A stretch of 64,000 nucleotides of DNA, taken from the NCBI RefSeq assembly GCF_000784355.1, contig NZ_KN360939.1, positions 46,886 through 110,885 on the forward strand. The letters are read 5' to 3'. Position numbers and translations under genes: made by a program. This DNA is from Methanolacinia paynteri (GTDB taxonomy: Archaea > Halobacteriota > Methanomicrobia > Methanomicrobiales > Methanomicrobiaceae). A model generated the notes under the pieces. It was not told the DNA's origin. It saw only the letters and a list, made by a program, of their open reading frames with translations, and did not search any database. This document shows positions 54,301-63,241 of the stretch, one piece after another. Position 1 is the stretch's first letter. Each line of letters begins with the position of its first letter.

Positions 54301-54660
54301 CAGGCCGGCACCGGTTCAGTCTCATCTCCGGTTATGGAATCGTCGGAATACGATTCTGTAAATATTCCTGATACAAGGACGCCGACAAAGGAGCAGCTTG
54401 ATGATCCGGATTATCTCTATAAGAAAGGTGTGGCACTCGCCCGCAGGGGATACTACAGGGCATCTTTGAAATGTTTCAGCAGGATCGAAACGATAACTGA
54501 AGATTGTTCCGAGGCAGTCTTTTCAAAAGGAATAATCTATGCCAAAAACGGTTATTTCAATGAAGCGCTTGAATGCTTTGATCGGGTTCTTAAAATGAAT
54601 CCTTCTCATGAAAAGGCGCAGAAGGCAAAAAGGATGGCGGAGATTAAGAGAAAAATATAA
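51334..54660 (+). CDS. Large TPR protein with four 38-residue acidic repeats
   Basis: 1108 residues, no signal peptide. Residues 1-110 form a small beta-rich domain of unknown type. Four acidic repeats follow at residues 200, 238, 276 and 314, each with the core SFDDLDDMDLDLLP and exactly 38 residues apart. From about 425 to 955 there are about fifteen TPR units (A-L-EL-P pattern, for example AIESYESALELDPDN), and three more near 1025-1105 after a charged linker. The protein is a scaffold; its partners are unknown. A TATA box TTTTATATG ends about 15 bases before the ATG, so the mRNA is probably leaderless. Confidence 0.82.
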   Translation: MESPSYGVEVVPRLTIGRYITSEDDCIIPAEFTISFNNVEKNQFEGVFSKYRVLYVDYDTNRLSVRLPEEQKFIPAAAAEIEKLMDYAHLLEEGDMEICEPSKISPEEFIEGINRSSAPSMRSYSKFHHPSDAIFSLESPDVPLESGSLSFEGMHEDADFNEKIADLIEEEPFTGTLTEDLVQDSEEFKTDAPSVQEEEISFDDLDDLDLDLIPESHEEIAGFDETVSGEVPSPEESVSFDDLDDMDLDLLPDSEEAVPETVESISPETPVFDESISFDNLDDMDLDIPSEPEETVPEPGETLPSGFSSVEDAISFDDLDDMDLDLLPDSGEEIPEFEGLTGVEPDLSPGDGEPDVSISAGSFPEIEGFEESIDLEEDDFPDLAAAEIPDSGSLTDIEDEEFPGELSSGFEVNDEFSDLEDLVEESAVDTLLVEAKELVSEGKYEDAMNLLGGSVLEKSGSAYLWIMRGDICALAEHFTDAIESYESALELDPDNMTAVLSLYRLYKESENYYDAAELLDSYIKKNPEDSHLWFEKGWLSEKSGEFGEALVDYDQAISLDAGCTRAVASKALLLMREKRPEEALECYDLLIERKPENAAVHHSRGLVLKVMGKYDEAIDSFKEAIRLDPSDSDTLLEIAILLLETGRFKDALGYYNRLIESGFEGSEVFSGQGDVYLALGMSGEALSSYERAIDAGGNILGALKGRAEILAASGNPAEAVEAYNNVLEISPMDTDVLRKLAALYEDAGHPGQALTAYDRILIADPEDSAAISGRIKSLVSLERYSEAIPMYDGLIVTSPGRSDLIAGKAFSLAKTGRKDDAVVLYVSALQLEPENIGYLLELVSILSDLGRYGESLPYYDRLISLVPGESGFVMSRALALYTLGRYEDSVADFEKVLRKKPDDTDALINMGTALFRLGDRRAAMECYKRSIDFDPSLEEEWLMRGISASSFIEWEIDRIHRISESSISHGSGDAKPKLRASKKEKEDFTQAGTGSVSSPVMESSEYDSVNIPDTRTPTKEQLDDPDYLYKKGVALARRGYYRASLKCFSRIETITEDCSEAVFSKGIIYAKNGYFNEALECFDRVLKMNPSHEKAQKAKRMAEIKRKI

Positions 54661-54693
54661 TTTTTATATCGCTGTTCAGGTTCCGTTGCCAAA

Positions 54694-55227
54694 TTATTTC
54701 CAAAACATCCATTTCGGTTTTTCTATCAATTCTTTCCGCCCTGTATTTTCTTTGGTCTGTTCATCAGATTCTTTTTCATCTTTTTCTATGCTTTTTATTG
54801 CAGACTGGAGCGCCAGGCTGTGGGCCGCCGCCTGTCCCTGGAGGTGTTCGATCATTTTGGTAAGGTCTTTAATCCTGTCGTCTTTATCCTGGTTGATCTG
54901 GTCGGTTGCAGTTACGCTCAGGACTTCTATTCTTGCGACTTCTTCCTTTAGATCGTCGATCCTGTTGTTTCTCTCGTCCAGGAGTTTTGCATATGCTTCC
55001 CTCAGTTCGACCTGGAGTTTAATCTCTTCCCTGAGTCTGCTGTTCTCTGTATTTTTACCGTTGAGGTTGGACTTCAGTTCTTTAAGTTCGGCATCCGCCG
55101 GATTGTTCCCTGATACCAGGCCTGAAATGGATCCGATTATCCACTCGTTTCTGCTCAAATCCTCTTTTGCTGCAGTTTTTTCAATCTTTTGGCAAAGTTC
55201 TTCATCAACTGTTAAAACAATTCTCAT
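54694..55227 (-). CDS. Ribbon-helix-helix plus coiled-coil protein
   Basis: About 177 residues. The N-terminal 45 residues look like an RHH DNA-binding domain (IVLTVDEELCQKIEKTAAKE, SRNEWIIGSI). A long coiled coil with Leu/Ile heptads (about 55-150) and a Lys-rich end with WMFWK follow. The combination is reminiscent of plasmid-partition or membrane-associated DNA-binding proteins. GCGGTGAG provides a ribosome site for the ATG used; an in-frame GTG lies three codons earlier. Six bases follow the TPR gene upstream, so both are co-transcribed. Confidence 0.7.
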   Translation of the reverse strand: MRIVLTVDEELCQKIEKTAAKEDLSRNEWIIGSISGLVSGNNPADAELKELKSNLNGKNTENSRLREEIKLQVELREAYAKLLDERNNRIDDLKEEVARIEVLSVTATDQINQDKDDRIKDLTKMIEHLQGQAAAHSLALQSAIKSIEKDEKESDEQTKENTGRKELIEKPKWMFWK

Positions 55228-55232
55228 AATTC

Positions 55233-55607
55233 TCACCGCTCACCAATGCGAATTTTTTTTATCATGCTGAAGTTTAAGTCAACACACCCGCTTTTCCGGG
55301 ATATCTCGTTTGCACTCCTGAAACAGTTTTCGGCTTCATCTATCCTGTTTAATCTCAGCAGGATCATCCCCTTGTTGTTTAAAGCCGAATAGTTTTCAGG
55401 ATTCTTCTCCAGGGCGGAGTCGAAGATCCCGGCGGCTTCTTCAAGTCTCTCCGAATAAAAAAGTGCAATTCCCTTTTTAAATATGATTGTGTCGTTTTCC
55501 GGGTCTTCTTCCAATGCCCTGTCAAGACACTCGACAGCTTTCTCCGGCAGCTCCGCCTCAAGAAGAGCAATTCCTTTATTATACCAATATCTAACTCCGA
55601 CCTTCAT
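55233..55607 (-). CDS. Small TPR protein
   Basis: 124 residues with three TPR units: RYWYNKGIALLEAELPEKAV, TIIFKKGIALFYSERLEEAA and SALNNKGMILLRLNRIDEAE. A basic C-terminal end follows. It is the first gene of a pair with the RHH coiled-coil protein. It is likely a small adaptor for that protein; inference from operon. Confidence 0.82.
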   Translation of the reverse strand: MKVGVRYWYNKGIALLEAELPEKAVECLDRALEEDPENDTIIFKKGIALFYSERLEEAAGIFDSALEKNPENYSALNNKGMILLRLNRIDEAENCFRSANEISRKSGCVDLNFSMIKKIRIGER

Positions 55608-55909
55608 TTATGATTAGCACCGGGAATTTTATAATTCCATATTCCTGTTCTTTCCAATTTTATGTACGAAACGTATATAACAGCTCTTAATCTTATCCCC
55701 TCAATCCCATCTGTTTGTTCAAAGCCGGCTGTTATTAGAAATTTTATACTCTTATTTTATATATTGTTGTCTCGTTGTCTTTACATTTGATAAATAATAT
55801 TTCAAAAATAAAGTCCTGCGGAAAAAAATTCACTTTTAATTTGCATGTCAATTATATAAACTTAATAAGCTTGAATTCGATATTGAAATTATAGTCAAAT
55901 TATGGTGTG
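55608..55909. other. Intergenic region between divergent TPR and chemoreceptor genes
   Basis: About 300 bases, AT-rich. TATA-like elements for both directions lie here (TTTTATATATTG near 55755; AATTATATAAAC near 55850 for the chemoreceptor). No gene, no repeat of note. Confidence 0.4.
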
Positions 55910-58900
55910 ATGGAAATGAGTTTAGATACCATTAATAATATTCTTAAAAAGGCGCTTGATGGAGACGTCTCGGCAAGAGTAAATGAGTCGGAAGTCACGG
56001 ACGAATTTAAAAATCTGGCGGCTACGGTCAACCGTGTTGTGGAAAAACTTGGGGATGCGGCGGAAGCCAGGAAGCTCCAGAAGCGTGCCAATGCCTTCCT
56101 GCAGTTGAACCCACAGGGAATTACAATTCTTGCCGCCGACAAACACCGCCTCGATCTCAACAAGGAGTATGAGAGGATCTGGCGTGGCGGATATGACGAG
56201 CTTATGGCTAAGAAACTCTACGACTTCAATATCAATATCACCAGCGGCGATGATTTCTATGCCTCCTTCGAGACTAAGAAGCCTGCGATATCCGATATGG
56301 AGATCTCGTGGGAAAACGGCGAGAAAACCTATCTTCGCCTTTTCCAGACACCTATTCTTGACGAAAAGGGTGAGATCGATGTCAATTATTACATCTACCA
56401 GGATCTCACACCGCAGAAGGAGGAGATGGCTGAGATTCAAAAGCTGCAGAAGCGTGCCGAGGCCTTCCTGCAGTTGAATCCTCAGGGAATTACTGTTCTC
56501 GCCGCCGACAAGCACCGCCTTGATCTCAACAAAGAGTATGAAAGGATCTGGCGTGGCGGATATGACGAGCTTATGGCTAAGAAGCTCTATGACTTCAACA
56601 TAGAGATCACCAGCGGGGATGATTTCTACGCCTCTTTTGAGACAAAGAAACCCGCGATATCCGATATGGAGATCTCTTGGGAAAACGGCGAGAAGAGCTA
56701 CCTCCGTCTTTTCCAGACTCCGATTATTGACGAAGACGGGGAGATCGATGTCAATTATTATATCTACCAGGATCTCACCGATCAGGTCGAAAAGCTGAAC
56801 GAAATTAAGACCTTGGAGGAGCAGTCCAATGCCATCGTCAGCGAAAATCCGATGCCTATACTTCTTTGGAATACCGATCTGACTATCAGAAAATACAATA
56901 AGGCATTTCTTAAGATGTCCGGATTTTCAGATTCAGCAGCTGAAAAACTGAAACTTTCGGATTTCAAATATCTCAAACAGAGCGGCAAATCCATTAAGGA
57001 TACCATTGAGGAGAAGAAGGCAAACCATGGCGAAGCCGAGATGGAATTCCCCTCCGGAATAAAAGTCCTTGAGAGATACAATATCCCGCTTCTTAATGAA
57101 AGCGGAAAGGTTGACACCGTAATGACGGTTTACAATGATATTACAATATTAAAGCAGGAGATGGCTGAGACTGCCAAACTTCAGAGACGTGCCGAAGCCT
57201 TCCTGCAGGAAAACCCACAGGCTATTACCGTTCTTGCACCTGATAAGCACCGTCTCGACCTCAATAAAGAGTACCAGCGTGTATGGCGCGGCGGCTATGA
57301 CGAACTTATGGCTAAGAAACTCTACGACTTCAATATCAACATCACCGGCGGCGATGATTTCTACGGATCTTTCGAGAGCAGACGGAGGGCCGTCACTGAG
57401 ATGGAGATCTCGTGGGAGAACGGAGAGAAATCTTATCTTCGTCTGTTCCAGACCCCTATTCTCGATGAAAAAGGCGAAATTGATGTCAACTACTATATCT
57501 ACCAGGATATGACGCCGGAAATTACTCTCAGCAATTATATGAACGGCGAGGTTGACAGGATCTCGGAAAATCTTGAGAAACTTTCAAAAGGCAACCTTGA
57601 TATGAACCTCGATGCCGGTGCAGCGAATGAGTACACGTCCGAAGCCCGGCGGATGTTCAACCGTGTAGACAAATCGCTTGGAGAGGCTAAGGCGGCTGTG
57701 GAAGCCCTTGTGGCCGATTCCGAGATGCTTGCACAGGCAGCAGTTAACGGCAGGCTTGATGTCCGTTCGGATGCGTCGAAACATGACGGCAAGTTCAGGC
57801 AGATTGTCGATGGAATCAACCACACCCTTGATACTATTGCAGAACCCCTCCATGAGGCGATAAAAGTTATAGGCGAATATGCCGAGAACAACTATACCGA
57901 ATTTTTCAACGATAAAGTTGTTGTCAAAGGAGAGTTTGCAGAGTTCAAGGAATCGATCAATCTTCTCGGCCAGAATACTTCCAATGTAATCAGCGACGTA
58001 ATAAACGCCGTAGATCATGTGTTTGTGGGGACCAACGAGGCCAGCAAGGGCTCTGATGAGGTGGCGAAGGCGGCCGAACATGTTGCCATGACAAGCCAGA
58101 AATGTGCTGATATCAGCAGGGAGATGCTCGACAAGATGACAGCCATCCAACAGCAGATTGCTGATCTCTCCGCTTCCAACGAGGAGGTCGCCGCAACCTC
58201 GCAGGACGTCCTGAAGAACTCCGAGGAGGTAACTAAGATGGGCAACGACGCACAGGTTCTTGGAAATGACGCAAACCGCAAGATGGCTTCTGTAGTCGAG
58301 ATTACAAACCGCAGCGCCGAGGAGATCAAGGAGCTCAACGACCAGATAAAGGAGATCAACAAGATCGTCAAGATGATCACCGATATCACGAGCCAGATCA
58401 ATCTCCTTGCACTAAATGCCGCAATCGAAGCCGCACGTGCCGGAGAGCACGGGCGTGGATTTGCAGTTGTAGCCGGAGAGGTCAAGAACCTTGCCGCGGA
58501 TGCGAGGAAAGCCACTGAGCATATCGACAAGGTCATCGGTGAGATCCAGAACAACAGTATCAGGACCGCCGACGCAATCCAGACCGCCAGTACCGAGGTA
58601 GTCTCCGGTGTCGAGAGTGTAGATGCCGCAATTAAGGCATTAAACACAATTGTAGAGGGTTCTGAGAAGGTCACAATGGATATGAGCGAGATTGCAAAAG
58701 CAATCGAGGACCAGGCGAATATTGCCAATATTGTTGTATCTGCAACAGATGAAGGAAGCCTTCTTTCCAAGGACAACCTCAGGGAGGTCGAGGAGCTCGC
58801 AGCACTTGCAGAGGAGGCGAGCGCATCGACCGAAGAGATTGGAAGCGCAATCCATGAAGTGAACAAGATGTCCCAGAAGCTCCAGGGCGATATGAAGGGA

Positions 58901-58912
58901 TTCAAAATATAA
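55910..58912 (+). CDS. Soluble methyl-accepting chemotaxis protein with four PAS domains
   Basis: 1001 residues, no membrane helix. A short HAMP-like piece at 5-45, then PAS 1 (55-165), PAS 2 (178-290), a divergent PAS 3 (295-415) and PAS 4 (423-535). PAS 1, 2 and 4 are nearly identical ([20 protein letters not shown]). HAMP-like segments (about 545-680) and a complete signalling domain follow, with the hairpin tip [20 protein letters not shown]. As a cytoplasmic receptor it probably senses redox state or a small molecule and signals to CheA. The start could also be the ATG two codons later. Confidence 0.9.
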   Translation: MEMSLDTINNILKKALDGDVSARVNESEVTDEFKNLAATVNRVVEKLGDAAEARKLQKRANAFLQLNPQGITILAADKHRLDLNKEYERIWRGGYDELMAKKLYDFNINITSGDDFYASFETKKPAISDMEISWENGEKTYLRLFQTPILDEKGEIDVNYYIYQDLTPQKEEMAEIQKLQKRAEAFLQLNPQGITVLAADKHRLDLNKEYERIWRGGYDELMAKKLYDFNIEITSGDDFYASFETKKPAISDMEISWENGEKSYLRLFQTPIIDEDGEIDVNYYIYQDLTDQVEKLNEIKTLEEQSNAIVSENPMPILLWNTDLTIRKYNKAFLKMSGFSDSAAEKLKLSDFKYLKQSGKSIKDTIEEKKANHGEAEMEFPSGIKVLERYNIPLLNESGKVDTVMTVYNDITILKQEMAETAKLQRRAEAFLQENPQAITVLAPDKHRLDLNKEYQRVWRGGYDELMAKKLYDFNINITGGDDFYGSFESRRRAVTEMEISWENGEKSYLRLFQTPILDEKGEIDVNYYIYQDMTPEITLSNYMNGEVDRISENLEKLSKGNLDMNLDAGAANEYTSEARRMFNRVDKSLGEAKAAVEALVADSEMLAQAAVNGRLDVRSDASKHDGKFRQIVDGINHTLDTIAEPLHEAIKVIGEYAENNYTEFFNDKVVVKGEFAEFKESINLLGQNTSNVISDVINAVDHVFVGTNEASKGSDEVAKAAEHVAMTSQKCADISREMLDKMTAIQQQIADLSASNEEVAATSQDVLKNSEEVTKMGNDAQVLGNDANRKMASVVEITNRSAEEIKELNDQIKEINKIVKMITDITSQINLLALNAAIEAARAGEHGRGFAVVAGEVKNLAADARKATEHIDKVIGEIQNNSIRTADAIQTASTEVVSGVESVDAAIKALNTIVEGSEKVTMDMSEIAKAIEDQANIANIVVSATDEGSLLSKDNLREVEELAALAEEASASTEEIGSAIHEVNKMSQKLQGDMKGFKI
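56072..57514 (+). repeat. Three near-identical PAS-coding repeats of about 339 bases
   Basis: Copies at 56072-56410, 56441-56779 and 57176-57514 lie inside the chemoreceptor gene. The first two are adjacent at 369-base spacing; a divergent PAS unit separates the third. Conserved runs include GGCGGATATGACGAGCTTAT and GATATGGAGATCTCGTGGGA in the first copy. The strong DNA identity suggests recent duplication or gene conversion. Confidence 0.85.
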
Positions 58913-59056
58913 TTACTCTTTTTTCTTCGAAAATTTGCATTTTAAGGGGTCTGTCCCGGCTGGTTCACCGGCAAATACAATTCGTACTATCCCGTCTGTA
59001 AATAAAAACCGGAATGATCCGGAGATCAGGTAAAATAAGAATATTTTCTTTATTGG

Positions 59057-60151
59057 TTAATCCAGGATTTCGTAGGTTGTCGATCTCTGTTTCAAAACCC
59101 TGCCGATATCTTCGGTTATGCGCCTCATCTCGCCTGGATCGAGGTAGTCTGATTCATCGCCGCCTGCATCTACGGATACCTCATCGGAGAACATCGTTCC
59201 TCCGAAGTCGTTTCCTCCGGATAAAAGACCAACCTGGGTGAATTTCCGTCCCAGTTTTCCCCATGAGATCTGGATGTTGTCGAAGTTGTCGAGATAGAGC
59301 CTTGAGACTGCGAAGAGAAGGATGTCGGTTCTTCCTGTGGCACCCGGCGGGGCAAGTCCCTTGTTGAACAGGGGAGTGTTGTGGTGAAGATAGGGGAGCG
59401 GGACGAGTTCGGTGAATCCTCCGGTTTCATCCTGTATCTCTCTGAGAACTCTAAGGTGTTCCACCCTGTCCGCCTCGGTCTCCACTGAACCGGGTAATAT
59501 CGTTGCAGTTGACTTTATCCCCATGGAGTGAGCTTCCTTTATTATCCTGACCCATTCGGCCGTCGGTACCTTGGCCGGGCATATTGTCTTTCTGACGCTG
59601 TCTACGAGGATCTCGGCCGCAGTTCCCTGGAGAGTTCCGAGGCCCGCGCTTCTCATCATTTCGATGACCTCTTTTGTCGAAATTCCGCTTTTTTTTGCAG
59701 AATAGGAGATCTCGTCAGGGCTCATAGTATGGATGTCCGCTTCGGGAATAACATCATGCACCCAGGATATGATCTCAGCGTATCTTTGCGCGTCGAAATC
59801 CGGGTGAACTCCTGAAAGAAGGCAGACCTCTGTTACTTTTCTCTCCTTTGCCAAAAGAGCCCGTGCTCTGATCTCTTCTTCGTTATGAAGGTAGGCATCT
59901 TCAGCTTTCTTCGGCCTGCCGAAACCGCAGAACCCGCAGAGATTTTTACAGATGTTCGTAACATGCAGATTGTGGTTCCTGACATAGGTCACAATGTCTC
60001 CTACCTTTCTTTCCCTTAACTGATCTGCCGCTTCGGCGATCCTGAAGATATTCCTGTCACGGATCATCATCAGCGAGACCGCCTCTTCCTCGGTCATCCT
60101 GTGACCTTCGAGAACATCGTTTAAAAGGTTCTTAAGCTCTGCGTCCTTCAT
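59057..60151 (-). CDS. cofH: FO synthase subunit CofH
   Basis: 364 residues, radical SAM enzyme joining the tyrosine-derived radical to 5-amino-6-ribitylaminouracil, the first half of FO synthesis for F420. The cluster motif CX3CX2C is at Cys68, Cys72, Cys75 (CKNLCGFCGF). Further motifs include EVCLLSGVHPDF and TATILPGSVETEADRVEHL. CofH is favoured over MqnC-type relatives because this is a methanogen. CofG is not in the window. It overlaps the signal peptidase gene by four bases. Confidence 0.93.
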   Translation of the reverse strand: MKDAELKNLLNDVLEGHRMTEEEAVSLMMIRDRNIFRIAEAADQLRERKVGDIVTYVRNHNLHVTNICKNLCGFCGFGRPKKAEDAYLHNEEEIRARALLAKERKVTEVCLLSGVHPDFDAQRYAEIISWVHDVIPEADIHTMSPDEISYSAKKSGISTKEVIEMMRSAGLGTLQGTAAEILVDSVRKTICPAKVPTAEWVRIIKEAHSMGIKSTATILPGSVETEADRVEHLRVLREIQDETGGFTELVPLPYLHHNTPLFNKGLAPPGATGRTDILLFAVSRLYLDNFDNIQISWGKLGRKFTQVGLLSGGNDFGGTMFSDEVSVDAGGDESDYLDPGEMRRITEDIGRVLKQRSTTYEILD

Positions 60152-60804
60152 TTCTTCTTTTTCTCCCTGGAATTCAGATACAGTTCATGAACAAACATAA
60201 GGATGATTATCAGTATTGCGAATTCGATTATGTGCAGCGGGATATATCCTACGAGGGGAATTGCGAACCAGGCCTTTCCTACGACCCATTCCTTTTCGAC
60301 AGGCATTAGCTGTCCTATTCCTGAAATTCCTCCCATCTGGTCCGGGTATGGGTTGTTGTCGCCCCAGGTAATGTATCCTCCGTCGCTTGCATTGCCATAC
60401 CATTCAACTGCACGATGGATGATAGGATGAACGCTGTCCACCCCGTTCGGCTTGTAGATAATTACGTCCCCGTAGACAGCATTGCCGTAAAGATTGGGAT
60501 ACTCGTTGAATTTACCGTAGCCTGTCGAAAGGCTCCCGTTCCATGTCTGCAGTTCGCCGTATCTGTCTGCGGCGACGACAAAGACGAGATCTCCTTTATT
60601 CATATTTGGAACCATGCTCTCAGACTCGACTGCAACGACTGCCGGCCAGGTGCCTGAAAATATAAAGAGCAGGAGTGCGACAAGGCCTACGACCAGCACG
60701 ATCCATGCTACGTCGCGTGCCAGTGAAAAAGCCGGCTCATCACTCTTTAAAAACCTTTTAATTAGGGATTCTTCCTGTTTATTACCTGATTCGGGTTTTT
60801 TCAT
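60148..60804 (-). CDS. Archaeal-type signal peptidase I
   Basis: 218 residues. An N-terminal helix (about 30-52) and a C-terminal helix (about 190-210) flank the catalytic domain. The catalytic serine is in SESMVPNMNKGD and the His, replacing the bacterial Lys, in VHPIIHRAVEW; a final GDNNPYPDQ holds Asp. It cleaves signal peptides at the outer membrane face. It is the first gene of a two-gene unit with cofH, a pairing without obvious functional tie. Confidence 0.93.
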   Translation of the reverse strand: MKKPESGNKQEESLIKRFLKSDEPAFSLARDVAWIVLVVGLVALLLFIFSGTWPAVVAVESESMVPNMNKGDLVFVVAADRYGELQTWNGSLSTGYGKFNEYPNLYGNAVYGDVIIYKPNGVDSVHPIIHRAVEWYGNASDGGYITWGDNNPYPDQMGGISGIGQLMPVEKEWVVGKAWFAIPLVGYIPLHIIEFAILIIILMFVHELYLNSREKKKK

Positions 60805-60905
60805 AGTTTAACAGAAACTGTTGGATCTGTTGCATAAAAATAACTTTTGAAGCACGATGTGAATTTTCGGATAGTTATATATTTGTGTTGCCCAATGATA
60901 GATCG

Positions 60906-61133
60906 ATGGAATCCGGTTACCTGAGCCTCGGGATGGGACTGCTGATTGCAATTATCGTCCTTGCGTTCACTTTCCTGACGGCGCTTATTACTGCCGGTCT
61001 GCAAAGCTATAATCTTGCGATATCGATTTCATTTGTCATGGGTGGACTTCTGTGCATATGCCTGTCTGCGGTCTTCAGGAGCTGTCCGTTTTCAAAAAAA
61101 GAGAGCTGCAATGACAGTCCGGCCGACAGGTAG
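60906..61133 (+). CDS. Small two-helix membrane protein
   Basis: 75 residues with two membrane helices (about 5-28 and 35-55) and a Cys-containing polar tail (FRSCPFSKKESCNDSP). The ATG used has a TATA-like GTTATATATTTG about 35 bases upstream; a TTG seven codons earlier is in frame. Divergent from the signal peptidase gene. No family recognised. Confidence 0.55.
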   Translation: MESGYLSLGMGLLIAIIVLAFTFLTALITAGLQSYNLAISISFVMGGLLCICLSAVFRSCPFSKKESCNDSPADR

Positions 61134-61321
61134 ATAAAACGAAGACTACATGTCGGTGTCTGTTCCGGGCATTTCCCTTGTATTGACTTTGTAATGGTTT
61201 TTCATATAATCCCTGATCTTCCGGGATTCTCTCCATCCCCTGAGGAGAAATCGATCTGTTGAATTCTCCCTAACAATTATACCGGATTAACCCCTTAGGG
61301 AAGTTGTGGAGTTTGAGTTAT

Positions 61322-62248
61322 ATGACCGAGAGAAATACAGGTTCCGGCGATTCAGCCGGAACACCGGATGATGAAAGATTGCTTGAAGAAGGCGACCGGC
61401 TGTTTGAGGAGAGCAAATACGAGGAGGCCCTATTTGCCTATGATCTGATTCGTGCCACCGATGACGGCTACCTTGCTGCACAGAACAGGAAGGGAAACAT
61501 CCTCTCCATCCTGGGAAGGGATGATGAGGCCCTGGAAGTCTTCAGGGAAGTGCTGCGTATTGTCCCTGAAAATCCCATTCTCTATGATGCAGCTCTTAAC
61601 AACATGGCGAATGTCCTGCGAAGGCTTGAGAGGTTTGAAGAGGCTCTTGAACTGTACGATAAAGCCCTTGAAGCAGAGCCTGATAATGTAATGGCCTTAA
61701 ACAACAGGGGCAACGTCCTTTCTGATCTGGGTCGGGATGAAGAGGCGCTTCTGATGTACGAACGGGCGCTGGAGATTGAGCCCGGAAACAGTCCGGTACT
61801 GGTGAACAAGGCGTATTCACTTATCGGTCTCGGGAGGAACGATGAAGCGCTTATCGCTCTTGACGGGGCCCTGAGAATAAATCCCGGCAATATTATGGCT
61901 ATGAATAATAAAGCAAACCTGTTGAGTGAACTTGGAAGGACGAAGGAAGCGATAAAGATCTACAACCAGGCTCTCGATCTGAATCCCGCCCATGTCCCGA
62001 CGATTGTAAACTGCGGAATTGCATATGCGGCTTCAGGTGAGCCCGAACGTGCCATTGCATACTTCGACCAGGCATTGATCCTCGATCCGTCGAATATACT
62101 CGCTCTTGACAACAAAGGCTGTGCTCTTGTCGACCTCGGCAGGTACAGGGAGGCTCTCGTCGCTTATGAAAGGGCACGCTCGCTTGATCCGGATGATGAG
62201 GCGATCAGGAAGAATATTGATGACCTGATGAAGAGGATAAGAGAGTGA
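61322..62248 (+). CDS. TPR protein of about eight repeats
   Basis: 308 residues, soluble. From residue 20 to 300 about eight TPR units run without gaps, such as FEEALELYDKALEAEPDN, NEDEALIALDGAL-type and REALVAYERARSLDPDD. The central repeats contain near-invariant ALNNRGNVLSDLGR and ALDNKGCALVDLGR. Probably a scaffold; partners unknown. ATG chosen with GGAG upstream. It precedes a flavin reductase gene by 23 bases and may share its transcript. Confidence 0.85.
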   Translation: MTERNTGSGDSAGTPDDERLLEEGDRLFEESKYEEALFAYDLIRATDDGYLAAQNRKGNILSILGRDDEALEVFREVLRIVPENPILYDAALNNMANVLRRLERFEEALELYDKALEAEPDNVMALNNRGNVLSDLGRDEEALLMYERALEIEPGNSPVLVNKAYSLIGLGRNDEALIALDGALRINPGNIMAMNNKANLLSELGRTKEAIKIYNQALDLNPAHVPTIVNCGIAYAASGEPERAIAYFDQALILDPSNILALDNKGCALVDLGRYREALVAYERARSLDPDDEAIRKNIDDLMKRIRE

Positions 62249-62271
62249 TCTAAATTCCCGGGGTGTTTCAG

Positions 62272-62820
62272 ATGGAAGATTACGATCTTGGAAAGGTATT
62301 CAAGCTGATTGAACCGGGTCCGGTCGTCCTTGTGACGACTTCCAACAATGGACGACCTAATGTCATGACGATGAGCTGGCACATGGCGATGGAATTCGTT
62401 CCGTCTTTGATAGGCTGCGTCCTCAGCCCGGACGATTACAGTTTCGAGGCGCTTTATGCCACAGGAGAGTGCGTCATCGCCATACCTACGGTTGAGATGA
62501 TGAAGAAAACCGTGGATATAGGGAACTGCTCCGGGAAGGACGTCGACAAGTTCGAAGAATTCGGGCTTACTCCGCTTCCTGCCGGGAAAGTGAAAGCACC
62601 GCTGCTGGCGGAATGCTTCGCCAACATAGAATGCCGGGTTGTTGACAGGAGCATGGTGGACAAATACGGCCTCTTCGTCCTCGAAGCGGTAAAGGCATGG
62701 ACGGACCCTGATCACGAGGAGAGGCGGACCTTCCATGCAAACGGCGACGGCACCTTCGTTGTCGACGGAGAGACCGTCGATCTCAAGGACAGGATGGTGA
62801 AGTTTCCAGAGTGTTTGTAG
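62272..62820 (+). CDS. Flavin reductase-like (flavoredoxin family) protein
   Basis: About 182 residues, FMN-binding split-barrel fold. Typical features are GPVVLVTTSNNGRPNVMTMS, the FMN-contact SWHMAMEFVPSLIGCVLS and GECVIAIPTVEMM, with a Cys in IGNCSGKDVDKF. Such enzymes in methanogens act as flavoredoxin electron carriers or reductases. The ATG has GGGGTG upstream. It is followed by tRNA-Gln in the opposite direction. Confidence 0.88.
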   Translation: MEDYDLGKVFKLIEPGPVVLVTTSNNGRPNVMTMSWHMAMEFVPSLIGCVLSPDDYSFEALYATGECVIAIPTVEMMKKTVDIGNCSGKDVDKFEEFGLTPLPAGKVKAPLLAECFANIECRVVDRSMVDKYGLFVLEAVKAWTDPDHEERRTFHANGDGTFVVDGETVDLKDRMVKFPECL

Positions 62821-62893
62821 CCCGGTGATGAATCCCGGAATCTTATTTTTTATCCGTGCTTTATCGTTTGGCACAGGTGCAAAAAGAAAATAA

Positions 62894-62966
62894 TACCCCC
62901 GGGCGGATTCGAACCGCCGTTTCCGGCTCCAAAGGCCGGAATGATTGACCACTACACTACGGGGGT
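62894..62966 (-). tRNA. tRNA-Gln (UUG anticodon)
   Basis: Read on the minus strand: acceptor ACCCCCG/CGGGGGT of seven perfect pairs, a D-arm with the GG of the loop, anticodon stem CCGGC/GCCGG with loop CTTTGGA giving anticodon TTG, variable loop of four bases, T-arm GGCGG-TTCGAAT-CCGCC, discriminator A. No CCA is encoded and no intron is seen. The anticodon reads CAA and CAG (Gln). Confidence 0.93.
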
Positions 62967-63241
62967 CTGTTTAGTCCTTTATCAGTAAAGGCTCTAATAA
63001 TTTTGGAACTGTGCGGATATAATTATTCTTGAATGCAATATATCATCAGGATGACTGAAGGGCTGCTTAGGCTTCTTTTCAATACAAAGAATCTCGTTTC
63101 CATAAGGCTGGAGGAGGACACCGTCTCTTTGCCCCTGATAAATTCATAATATGGACAGATTAATTAAATTAAATTGTTTGTCGCCTTTTTACGGTTGAAT
63201 TACAAAACTATAACAGCTTTAGAACCCAAATTCGATTATAT

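Noticed and set aside
58015..58905. 296-codon minus-strand frame in the chemoreceptor signalling domain
   Set aside because: Antisense to a highly conserved coiled-coil domain.
62164..62952. 262-codon minus-strand frame over the flavin reductase
   Set aside because: It overlaps tRNA-Gln and a recognised flavin reductase on the other strand.
63033..63149. 38-codon frame between tRNA-Gln and the HEAT-repeat gene
   Set aside because: It has a TATA-like box upstream but no ribosome site and no protein-like pattern beyond chance. It would need conservation data.
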